Positions 16,222 to 22,321 of a stretch of 29,268 bases of DNA are shown in pieces. The position numbers were made by a program, and so were the translations under genes. Within the stretch, counting starts at the first letter, position 1; each line of letters starts with the position of its first letter. This DNA is from Oscillospiraceae bacterium (GTDB lineage Bacteria; Bacillota_A; Clostridia; Oscillospirales; Oscillospiraceae): NCBI GenBank assembly GCA_017505505.1, contig JAFVPA010000024.1, positions 1 to 29,268 on the forward strand, read 5' to 3'. Below the pieces are notes generated by a model. That model made no database searches. It saw only the letters and a program-made list of their open reading frames with translations, and had not been told where the DNA came from.

Positions 16222-16276
16222 AATGATAAACTCCTTTCAATTCGGGGATATTGCTGCATTTTATGATGTCATTTTT

Positions 16277-16305
16277 ATTATAACTATACCATTTTGCACA
16301 ATCAA
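16277..16305 (-). promoter_or_regulatory. Promoter of the acyltransferase-SGNH-TauE operon
   Basis: Minus-strand TTGATT (16300-16305), 17-bp spacer, TATAAT (16277-16282). A possible TetR operator was not identified with confidence. Confidence 0.75.
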
Positions 16306-16328
16306 CAAACAATGCGGGTACAATGTGG

Positions 16329-16365
16329 AAACTCCGACAACCCGGAAAGATTGTCGGAGTTTTTC
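16329..16365. terminator. Hairpin upstream of the acyltransferase promoter
   Basis: A perfect 10-bp stem ACTCCGACAA/TTGTCGGAGT, followed by a T-run on the plus strand. It could block readthrough from the tetR side or from the plus strand. Confidence 0.55.
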
Positions 16366-16379
16366 TTATACGAGTTTTT

Positions 16380-16522
16380 AATAAAACAGCCAAAGCTGTT
16401 TTATTCGGCTGCTTCAAAAGCAGCCTGCGGCGCAGCCGAAATAACGAAGTCAATACGTTTTTTGCCGCCAAGGCGGCGTGCCATACCTATGGCACGATAA
16501 AATGGCAGCAGGCCATTTTATC
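16380..16522. repeat. Array of contiguous perfect hairpins
   Basis: Stems in order: 16380-16405 (11-bp arms), 16406-16438 (GGCTGCT/AGCAGCC plus CTGCG/CGCAG), 16464-16477 (GCCGCC/GGCGGC), 16478-16495 (GTGCCATA/TATGGCAC) and 16496-16522 (10-bp arms). The last three abut with no spacer. It fills the gap downstream of tetR and has no ORF. The last hairpin, on the minus strand, follows the tetR stop codon and may contribute to termination. Confidence 0.8.
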
Positions 16523-16534
16523 AAAAAATAAGTA

Positions 16535-17131
16535 TTATTCCCGCATCCAGTCAGTCTCCAGGAATGCTCTTGCTGACTGGCAAATGATATCTCCAATTTG
16601 CGAAGAAACCTGATCCAGCGTACAGTTCAGTGTTCCCTCTGCCCAGCGCTGATAGGTATTGATGATGCCTCCCAGGAAGAAATGGACCCGGATGCCAAAC
16701 AATACGGATTCCCGTACCGTTTCCGGAATATCGGAATTGTGCATGATGTCGTATTCCATCATTTCCTGAAGCCGTTCGCTTTTGCGCTGGATGTTTTCCG
16801 ATAAACCTAAACGCTGCATCAGTTCCAGATTTTGCTCCATGGTTGTGGCAATGCAGTGAAGATATGGCTTCGGGTCTTTCAGAATATTCCGGAACAGGAT
16901 CTGCTGAAACAGCTCCATATTGCGCTGAATGATCTCTTCCTGCATTTCATCCACGATTCCGTAGATGTCCGGATAGTGGGCATAGAAAGTAGAGCGGTTC
17001 AGGTCTGCCCGGGCAACAATATCGGTTACGGTAATTTTATGGAAGCCCTTCTCTTTCAGCAGTGCTTCAAAAGCCTCCCGGATCATCTGTCGGGAGCGGC
17101 GTGCATTTCGGTTTTCTTTTCGTTCTGTCAT
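16535..17131 (-). CDS. TetR family transcriptional regulator
   Basis: A 198-aa repressor-type regulator. The N-terminal helix-turn-helix is clear (MIREAFEALLKEKGF, then ITVTDIVARADLNRSTFYAHY at about residues 30-52), and the C-terminal ligand-binding and dimer domain is helical. It is placed downstream of the SDR gene with a terminator between, and upstream of the acyltransferase operon, so it is the likely controller of the cassette, perhaps sensing a lipid or acyl ligand. The ATG at 17131 has a weak AGAGGT site; a longer frame to 17161 has no better site. Confidence 0.9.
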   Translation of the reverse strand: MTERKENRNARRSRQMIREAFEALLKEKGFHKITVTDIVARADLNRSTFYAHYPDIYGIVDEMQEEIIQRNMELFQQILFRNILKDPKPYLHCIATTMEQNLELMQRLGLSENIQRKSERLQEMMEYDIMHNSDIPETVRESVLFGIRVHFFLGGIINTYQRWAEGTLNCTLDQVSSQIGDIICQSARAFLETDWMRE

Positions 17132-17152
17132 TGTGGTAAACCTCTGGGCCTG

Positions 17153-17180
17153 CAAAAGCACCGGCTTGATGGGCCGGTGC
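17153..17180 (-). terminator. Terminator after the SDR gene
   Basis: Minus-strand stem GCACCGGC/GCCGGTGC followed by TTTTGC, between the SDR gene and tetR. Some readthrough into tetR is likely because no separate tetR promoter is evident. Confidence 0.75.
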
Positions 17181-17202
17181 CTTCGCGGAAAGAAAAAGGT
17201 GA

Positions 17203-18543
17203 TTATTTTCTGCTCAGGCGTTCCTTGGCTTCCTCGGTGGTCTCACCCTCCCGGGCCAGGAATTTCTGAACGAACTTATCTTCGATCTTTTTATAGCCGG
17301 AAACAAAGGTGTTTTCCACTTTCTTGTAGCCGCCAACGACACCATCTTCGATCTTTTCGTAGGTCTCCACAACGGTTTCTTCGATGGCATTGTAGGCTTC
17401 CACAGGGTCGATCGCTTCCGTATAGCCGCCTTCGCTGACCTGACCGTCAGTCATCTCAGCATGTTTTTCGGTAACGCCGCTGCCATCGATCAGGCCCTCG
17501 GCGATCATCCACTGGACTTCATCATGGATGGTCTCCTGGTAGGAACGGGTGGTGTAGCCCAGCTCCTGCTCTGCCTTGGAATAGTCAAATTCGTTGTTTC
17601 TGGCCAGGTTGTAGACGGAGAAGGTGGTCATCAGGGGCATCTTTCCGGTCTTTTCTGCCTGTTTTTCCAGACCGGCGGCGATCTTGTCTGCCAGATCCAG
17701 GGGCAGGTAGAACTTGATCTGCTTGGCGTTGCACTCTTCGTGGAGCATATCGCACATATCCTTCAGCGTAACGGTCTTGTTGGCCAGAATGTAGCATTCA
17801 CCGATGCGGCCCTTGTCGATGGCGGCAATGGTACCGGCAGCCAGGTCACGGACATCGCAGAGGTTGAAGCTGCCCTGCATACCCATAGGCATCTCGCCCT
17901 TGATGATCTGCAGCAGGGTACCGGTGGTTTCACCGATGGCGTGGTCATTGGGGCCCAGGATACCGGAGGGATGGACAACGCAGGCCTTCAGACCCATGAC
18001 GGCAACCGCATCCAGTACCATCTGGGTGGCAGTAGCCTTGCTCTGGGAATAGGCACCCACCACCTTCTTGGGATCGCAGGGAGTGAACTTATTGACCTCC
18101 CGGATCTTCACGCCGTGGGGCTCCTCGGGGATGGCACCGGTGGAGGAAACATAGACCATCTTCTCACACTCAGGGTGGTTCAGAACCTTGGTGATGATGT
18201 TTCGGGTACCGCCCACGTTGACCGCCATCAGCTTTTCAGAGTAGTTGGGATTCACGGTGACCATGGAAGCGCAGTGGATGATCACAGAGGTACAGCCCTC
18301 GGGCACGGTGAAGAAGGGCTCCAGGGAGGCAGCGTCGGTCAGGTCTCCCAGAACGACCTCCACTTCCTTGGGGATGTACTTCACAGACTTATCATTGGGC
18401 AGCACCAGGGCCCGGACCTTGCAGCCCTGTTCCAGCAGCTGCATGCAGATATTGGTACCCAGAAAACCGGCAGCACCGGTCAGCAGATAATAGCGTTCGT
18501 TATTCATAAAAGCATGCGTTATTTGCATATTTTCGTTGATCAC
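17203..18543 (-). CDS. Extended SDR: NAD-dependent epimerase/reductase with repeat tail
   Basis: A 446-aa protein. Residues about 16-330 are an extended short-chain dehydrogenase/epimerase fold: nucleotide-binding TGAAGFLG (22-29), GDLTD (66-70), VYVSSTGA with Ser133/134, and catalytic Tyr165/Lys169 in YSQSK. The family includes dihydroflavonol-4-reductase-like aldehyde reductases and sugar epimerases; HPSGILGPND resembles the former. The last 90 residues are a charged tail with repeated units of the form Y-K-K-I/V-E-(D/N)-x-F/V-V-x-G, probably a helical or surface-binding tail. The GTG at 18543 was chosen because AGGAGG lies seven bases before it; TTG at 18546 is too close. It has its own promoter and is the presumed first step of the island's metabolic cassette. 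Confidence 0.87.
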   Translation of the reverse strand: MINENMQITHAFMNNERYYLLTGAAGFLGTNICMQLLEQGCKVRALVLPNDKSVKYIPKEVEVVLGDLTDAASLEPFFTVPEGCTSVIIHCASMVTVNPNYSEKLMAVNVGGTRNIITKVLNHPECEKMVYVSSTGAIPEEPHGVKIREVNKFTPCDPKKVVGAYSQSKATATQMVLDAVAVMGLKACVVHPSGILGPNDHAIGETTGTLLQIIKGEMPMGMQGSFNLCDVRDLAAGTIAAIDKGRIGECYILANKTVTLKDMCDMLHEECNAKQIKFYLPLDLADKIAAGLEKQAEKTGKMPLMTTFSVYNLARNNEFDYSKAEQELGYTTRSYQETIHDEVQWMIAEGLIDGSGVTEKHAEMTDGQVSEGGYTEAIDPVEAYNAIEETVVETYEKIEDGVVGGYKKVENTFVSGYKKIEDKFVQKFLAREGETTEEAKERLSRK

Positions 18544-18594
18544 CAAATTACCTCCTTAATTGTGACTCCCCGCTCACCCTAACGGTTATGTTTG

Positions 18595-18623
18595 ATTATA
18601 CCCTAATAGTTCCGCAAAATCAA
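18595..18623 (-). promoter_or_regulatory. Promoter of the SDR gene
   Basis: Minus-strand TTGATT (18618-18623), 17-bp spacer, TATAAT (18595-18600). TTAGGGT occurs twice nearby (around the spacer and just after the -10), a candidate operator. Confidence 0.75.
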
Positions 18624-18696
18624 CCCTGAAAGTTTATTTATAATAGCAACTCTCAGTGATAAACTATCTGCAACAGCTGAAACAGGAGGGCTCATT

Positions 18697-19023
18697 ATGG
18701 ACTGGGGTGAAATCGGCAGCAGAATCAGAACACAGCGGGAATATATGGGTCTTACGCGGGAACAGCTGGCCGAAAAGATCGAGATCACGCCAAAATTCTG
18801 TTCCGATATCGAACTCGGTGTAAAAGGTATGTCTGTTCCAACACTTTGCAGACTCTCCCAGATTCTGGGACTCTCTACCGACTATATTTTATTTGGGGAG
18901 ATTGAAAAAGCTTCATCCGCCCAAATCGAGCGAACACTGGCACAGTGTACGGCATCAGAATATGATCATGCGGAAAAGCTTCTGAAAGTATTTTTCTCAG
19001 CCATGCGTGACCGCGATTCCTGA
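18697..19023 (+). CDS. XRE family DNA-binding regulator
   Basis: A 108-aa protein whose first 65 residues form a Cro/C1-type helix-turn-helix (IGSRIRTQREYMGLTREQLAEKI...TLCRLSQILGLSTDYILFG). The C-terminal 40 residues are helical and may dimerise. The ATG has CAGGAGGG upstream, and TATAAT lies near 18640. It is divergent from the SDR gene, so it may control the cassette boundary or the element. It ends at a strong terminator. Confidence 0.88.
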   Translation: MDWGEIGSRIRTQREYMGLTREQLAEKIEITPKFCSDIELGVKGMSVPTLCRLSQILGLSTDYILFGEIEKASSAQIERTLAQCTASEYDHAEKLLKVFFSAMRDRDS

Positions 19024-19033
19024 CAAAAATGTA

Positions 19034-19071
19034 ACGACCTTACGGTGAAAAAATACCGTAAGGTCGTTTTT
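19034..19071 (+). terminator. Terminator between convergent XRE and RHH genes
   Basis: A perfect 13-bp stem (19034-19046 with 19055-19067) followed by TTTTTG. Confidence 0.9.
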
Positions 19072-19072
19072 G

Positions 19073-19264
19073 TTATTCATCATTATCCCGTTCGATCGTT
19101 TCCCGAACAGCGCGGTTTAGGAATGCTGAAATGGACTCCCCTCTTTTGTCGGCATGCTCCTGGATCTGTTCTTTCACACCCTTGGGGACCCGGAAAATTA
19201 CACGGTCCACCTTTTCCTGTTCATATTTTTTGATGGCCCGGTCCATCGCTTCAGATCGTGGCAT
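19073..19264 (-). CDS. Ribbon-helix-helix (Arc-type) small regulator
   Basis: A 63-aa protein (MPRSEAMDRAIKKYEQ...) with a beta strand VDRVIFRVPKG, then helices KEQIQEHADKRGE and SISAFLNRAVRETIERD, the ribbon-helix-helix layout of Arc and antitoxin-like repressors. AGGAGGAG lies before the ATG at 19264; a longer frame to 19345 would run through the operator region. Two palindromes of the form ATACGNCATCGTAT lie just upstream, so autoregulation is likely. No toxin partner is adjacent. Confidence 0.82.
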   Translation of the reverse strand: MPRSEAMDRAIKKYEQEKVDRVIFRVPKGVKEQIQEHADKRGESISAFLNRAVRETIERDNDE

Positions 19265-19281
19265 ATTTTCTCCTCCTGTGC

Positions 19282-19309
19282 GCAAAATATACGTCATCGT
19301 ATATTTTGC
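19282..19309. promoter_or_regulatory. 12-bp-arm palindromic operator upstream of the RHH gene
   Basis: A perfect inverted repeat, GCAAAATATACG (19282-19293) and CGTATATTTTGC (19298-19309), around TCAT. It lies 17 bp before the RHH start codon and shares the ATACGNCATCGTAT core with a second site at 19349. Confidence 0.7.
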
Positions 19310-19345
19310 AATAAAATACCGATAAAAAGCTGTATGCTTTGCCAA

Positions 19346-19374
19346 TTGATATACGGCATCGTATATGCTATCAT
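19346..19374 (+). promoter_or_regulatory. Plus-strand promoter overlapping a second RHH-type operator
   Basis: TTGATA (19346-19351), 17-bp spacer and TATCAT (19369-19374). The palindrome ATATACG-GCAT-CGTATAT (19349-19366) fills the spacer, so a bound repressor would block this promoter. An outer inverted repeat AGCTGTATG/CATACAGCT (19329-19337, 19372-19380) encloses it. The promoter points at the XRE-DUF3883 gene start at 19465. Confidence 0.6.
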
Positions 19375-19464
19375 ACAGCTAAGAACCAAAGTTACTTTAT
19401 AAGTATAGCCTGTTATCGCTGTATTTGCAAGTTTCTTTGTTTTAAAACAGACAGGAGGCAATCT

Positions 19465-19641
19465 ATGCATATCATTCAAGTTGTTCGAAGTTATCTCGGC
19501 CTTAGCCAGCAGGAACTGGCTATTAAAGCAGGTATTACGCAAGCAGACCTCTGCGAAATGGAAATCAAAGAACCATACGGACGAATTGATAAGTATCAAA
19601 GACTGTCCAATTACCTGGGCATTCCGGTCCATGCTTGGTTG
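19465..19641 (+). pseudogene. XRE-DUF3883 gene, N-terminal part (cut by inversion)
   Basis: The first 59 codons of a gene split by the inverted segment. They encode a complete XRE helix-turn-helix (VVRSYLGLSQQELAIKAGI...KYQRLSNYLGIPVHAWL) with AGGAGG before the ATG. As the sequence stands the frame runs on through antisense integrase DNA for seven more codons and stops at 19665. Flipping 19642-21187 joins Leu59 in frame to VTDDCTQIPVSFF of the minus-strand part at 20510-21190, giving a 284-aa protein: XRE domain, DUF3883 domain, second XRE domain. Confidence 0.8.
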
Positions 19642-20067
19642 CCTGCGATTACGTTCCCAAGTTAAATACGTTTCTACCTGCGTGGTGGTCAAATCGGCAG
19701 TGCGGACAGGGGTAATCGTGTCGAAATAAAGGACGATATCCCTGACAATATAGGAGTAACTGGATATTGTTCCTGGCGCCTTAGAACCACGTTGGTGCTC
19801 CAACCATGCTTGTGCCGTGTCCTTAAACAGTTGTTCTCTAATATTCGGTTCAGAGTTTGATCCAGGTACTGCAAATTTGGTAAGTAATTCATGCATGATT
19901 TGCAGCGCAGCTCGCTCTTGCTTGTTTGACTTTCTTTTTGAACTTTTATCTACGGCTACTCCGGTTGCCTTGTCTTTTGTTTTTCTCTTCCCGTCCACAT
20001 AATAACTGATTCTGGCATAGTAATACCCATTTTTTGCATAGATATTACCGCGGGGGTTCTTTTCCAT
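19639..20067 (-). pseudogene. Tyrosine integrase, N-terminal part (cut by inversion)
   Basis: 143 codons encoding the arm-binding and core-binding domains of a Tn916/phage-type integrase: MEKNPRGNIYAKNGYYYARI at the start (AP2-like three-strand domain), then the SAM-like helical domain (TAQAWLEHQRG..., TISSYSYIVRDIVLYF). AAAGGATCACC precedes the ATG, which overlaps the excisionase gene by 23 bp. After codon 143 (CAA) the frame passes into antisense XRE sequence. The catalytic part lies on the other strand at 21188-22048. The joined protein would be 428 aa. Confidence 0.85.
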
Positions 20068-20239
20068 GTGGTGATCCTTTCTTTAGGTATGTTTGTAGTG
20101 CTGTTTGTGTGATGCGAATCTGTCCGCGCACCCAAATGGCGTCTAATTCACCTGACCTAACTATCTGATAGACTGTTTTTGTTGAAATATGTAGTAGATT
20201 TGCTATATCTCTAACTGAGTACACACATTGGTTGCTCAA
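20045..20239 (-). CDS. Excisionase-like helix-turn-helix protein
   Basis: A 64-aa protein with the MerR/excisionase helix-turn-helix: YSVRDIANLLHISTKTVYQIVRSGEL followed by the strand-rich VRGQIRITQTALQTYL. It would bend DNA at the attachment site and steer the integrase toward excision. The start is TTG at 20239 with GGGGCGG upstream; GTG six codons in is an alternative. It overlaps the integrase N-terminal fragment by 23 bp, a typical xis-int arrangement, and has a near-consensus promoter. It lies wholly inside the inverted segment, so it is intact. Confidence 0.8.
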   Translation of the reverse strand: MSNQCVYSVRDIANLLHISTKTVYQIVRSGELDAIWVRGQIRITQTALQTYLKKGSPHGKEPPR

Positions 20240-20264
20240 ATTGACCGCCCCTTTTCATAACTAT

Positions 20265-20293
20265 ATTTTACGAATAGTGGCGTATTTTGTCAA
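20265..20293 (-). promoter_or_regulatory. Promoter of xis-int
   Basis: Minus-strand TTGACA (20288-20293), 17-bp spacer, TAAAAT (20265-20270). The gap 20240-20509 is very AT-rich with many A-runs and repeated GTTATAAAAA-like motifs; it could bind integrase or excisionase, but no gene is seen. Confidence 0.75.
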
Positions 20294-20509
20294 ATTTTAT
20301 TTGTGAAAATGAACTTTTTGAAGATTTCTGGGATATGAAAATTAAACAAAAGCAAAAGTGACGAAAAAGTTCATACTTCTGGTAAAAAATATTGAAGAAT
20401 ATAACTTTTTAAAAATAGGATTATATTCTGAGTGAAATATTATAATATGGTTATAAAAAGCAGAAAAAAGTTATAAAAAAGTTTGTAGATTTGCATATGA
20501 GTGAATCAC

Positions 20510-21190
20510 TTACGTTATGTACTGTTGCAACAGTTGGTCAATACTTACTCCTAGAATGTTGGAAATCTTTTGGTATATGCCAACTGGACATCCCCGCTTA
20601 CCATTCTCATAACGCCAAAGATCCGGTGTTTTGATTCCGAGGCAATCTGCTAAATCGCCTTTACTCATGCCGCAAGCCTCTCTGTGGTAAGTGATTCCGG
20701 AGATTAGCGGGTCTTTGGGTTTCGTATTACACAAATAGGTGGCGGGGGAAATTTCACAGAGTTCCTTCAGATCCTGGAAATCGTAAATAACCAATTCCTG
20801 GTTGGCCTTCCCCCAATTGCTGAAACGATAGATTTGATATGTTTCACCTTTTGCTGTCAGTTTATTGGCAGCTTGATATTCCTGCTTGGTCAATGTGAAA
20901 TCAGGATTGTCCTCGGTGGTGGTTTTTACTTCGATAAAAATGGGTTTTCCTGTGTTACTGAATGAGAGAATATCGTATCCGGGACGATATCGAAGTTTGT
21001 AATAAGGGAGGATGAGATTTGCGAGATTGGGAAAGTACTTTTCTATCCGTTCTTTTTCCAATGCAAATGCGGTATCTTCTCCACCTCTACCAAGTTTCTG
21101 ATTCTGTCCTGAAATGCTTTCTTTGTAAATTGGAGATGGATGCATACTGAAAAAGGAAACGGGGATCTGAGTACAGTCATCGGTTACCAA
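20510..21190 (-). pseudogene. XRE-DUF3883 gene, C-terminal part (cut by inversion)
   Basis: 225 codons after the junction. Residues about 85-190 of the restored protein form a DUF3883 domain, a nuclease-like fold: LGRGGEDTAFALEKERI, PGYDILSF with Asp131, and FIEVKTTT with Glu145/Lys147, a PD-(D/E)XK-type pattern. Residues about 230-280 are a second XRE helix-turn-helix (CGMSKGDLADCLGIKTPDLWRYENGKRG...). The open frame continues upstream to 21511 only as antisense of the integrase, which explains the odd cysteine-rich N-terminus of the raw ORF. The protein may regulate the element or act as a restriction-like defence nuclease; neither is shown. Confidence 0.8.
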
Positions 21191-22048
21191 AACTATACTG
21201 GTGAATATAAGGTATCCTCTCAGTACATTGACGGATCTGGCATCGAAAACACAGTTCATCACCGATATACCGTATTGCGCAGTATCTTGCAGTATGCAAA
21301 GCGTGAAGGCATTGTTAACCGCAATGTAGCATCCAAACGAGACTGCCAGATTGATGTGCCCAGACCGCAACGGCAGGAATTTCCTGTATTGAACGCAAAC
21401 GAAGCAAAAAATCTGATTGATGCACTTGATACAGAACCACTTTGGTTCAAAACCGCTGTTATTCTCGGCCTGTTTCTGGGCCTTAGAAGATCCGAAATTA
21501 TAGGCCTTCATTTTTCTGATATAGACTGGGAAAGAAACACTTTGACTGTTAGGCGCACAGCCACTCAGCAGACAATCAACAAAAAGAATACCGTAATAGT
21601 TAAACCCTACACAAAAAATAAGAAGCCCAAAGTGTTTACATTATCCACTCAGCTTCATGAACTACTGTGGACACTGTACGAGGAACAACAAAACAATAAA
21701 ACACAGTTTGGAAAATCGTACGATACCACATGGAATAACCATTTGATTCGCTATGCAGACGGCAAACTCATATCTCCCAACACACTTACCCGCATCTTTG
21801 GAAGATTTATCGATAAACATGGTTACAAAGATATCCGATTCCATGATTTGCGGCATAGTTGTGCCAGTATTCTTTACGAAAATGGCACAGACCTGAAAAC
21901 TATCCAGGAAATCCTCGGCCATGCACAGCTTTCAACAACGGAGATGTATACACATAAAATTAGCGACAAAAAGGCTGCCGCCCTCGCCAAAATAAATGAT
22001 CAATTCCTGGCTCCGATACCAACGAAGATGGGGGAAGCAAAAAATTGA
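21188..22048 (+). pseudogene. Tyrosine integrase, catalytic part (cut by inversion)
   Basis: Encodes residues 143-428 of the restored integrase. All catalytic residues are present: Arg242 in GLRRSE, His361 and Arg364 in HDLRH, His387 in LGHAQ and nucleophile Tyr396 in TEMYTH. The raw ORF begins at an ATG at 21140, but those first 16 residues are antisense DUF3883 sequence. Without the N-terminal domains on the other strand it should not bind arm sites, so the island is probably immobile in this state. It lies 100 bp from the tRNA-Leu 3' end and points toward it. Confidence 0.87.
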
Positions 22049-22091
22049 TAGATTTTTTGATAGAATTCGATACAGCATGTAACGGACTGAC

Positions 22092-22172
22092 AATTGCTTC
22101 CAGCAAAAGAAAAAGTCCAAAACCCCTAGAGACTCTAAGGATTTTGGACTTGGTGCCGGTGACCGGACTCGA
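22092..22172 (-). repeat. Right attachment-site copy (att, tRNA-proximal)
   Basis: 81 bp matching 11842-11922 with one difference. It covers the tRNA terminator and the last 22 nt of tRNA-Leu. Confidence 0.85.
22109..22150 (-). terminator. Terminator of tRNA-Leu
   Basis: Minus-strand hairpin AGTCCAAAATCC/GGGGTTTTGGACT followed by TTTTTC, starting right after the encoded CCA. Confidence 0.9.
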
Positions 22173-22236
22173 ACCGGTACGCCATCGCTGGCGGCGGATT
22201 TTGAGCCCGCTACGTCTACCATTTCATCACACCGGC
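22151..22236 (-). tRNA. tRNA-Leu (anticodon CAA)
   Basis: An 86-nt gene with encoded CCA. The acceptor stem GCCGGTG/CACCGGC pairs fully. The anticodon stem GCGGG/TCCGC encloses the loop CTCAAAA, giving anticodon CAA, which reads UUG. A long variable arm typical of leucine tRNAs follows, then the T-arm CCGGTTCGAGTCCGG. It is the integration target of the island. Confidence 0.95.
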
Positions 22237-22249
22237 GTTGTGCCTGTAT

Positions 22250-22278
22250 AGTATAGTACACTTTACAGAAAATTGCAA
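22250..22278 (-). promoter_or_regulatory. Promoter of tRNA-Leu
   Basis: Minus-strand TTGCAA (22273-22278), 17-bp spacer, TATACT (22250-22255), 14 bp from the tRNA 5' end. Confidence 0.8.
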
Positions 22279-22294
22279 GAAAAAGTTTTGTCAT

Positions 22295-22316
22295 AAGGGG
22301 CGGAAAACCGCCCCTT
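22295..22316 (-). terminator. Terminator after the GH36 gene
   Basis: A perfect AAGGGGCGG/CCGCCCCTT stem with an AT-rich minus-strand tail, directly after the stop codon at 22322. Confidence 0.75.
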
Positions 22317-22321
22317 TCTGT

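Larger units (their letters stand above)
19642..21187. other. Inverted segment splitting integrase and XRE-DUF3883 genes
   Basis: A segment of 1546 bp flanked by TTG (19639-19641) and CAA (21188-21190). Reversing it restores two full reading frames together and puts XRE-DUF3883, excisionase and integrase all on the plus strand facing the tRNA, the normal order for such elements. Only the 3-bp inverted match is exact; beyond it the inner flanks share a loose CGATNAC four or five bases further in. It could be a recombinase-driven switch, a one-off rearrangement or an assembly error. Confidence 0.75.
11842..22172. mobile_element. Integrated genomic island at tRNA-Leu(CAA)
   Basis: Bounded by an 81-bp direct repeat (11842-11922 and 22092-22172, one mismatch seen) covering the tRNA-Leu 3' end and its terminator. 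A tyrosine integrase and excisionase lie next to the intact tRNA, the classical arrangement. Contents: an accessory trio (12410-13312), a host-like metabolic cassette with TetR control (13408-18543), and an AT-rich regulatory and recombination end (18697-22048). No conjugation, phage structural or replication genes are seen, so it is a small island or the remnant of a larger element. Its integrase is currently split by an inversion. Confidence 0.8.

Noticed and set aside
16380..16522. CRISPR array
   Set aside because: The units are different palindromes rather than a repeated sequence with unique spacers, and no cas genes are present. No CRISPR array was seen anywhere in the window.
19642..21187. 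Crossover at the 5-bp TTGGT/ACCAA match near the inversion ends
   Set aside because: That match is one base out of register between the two sides; rejoining there gives a stop codon in both genes, whereas the TTG/CAA triplet restores both frames.
21191..21511. N-terminal 107 residues of the raw 333-aa minus-strand ORF as a real protein domain
   Set aside because: They are antisense to the integrase catalytic domain; the family sequence begins at the inversion junction near 21187.
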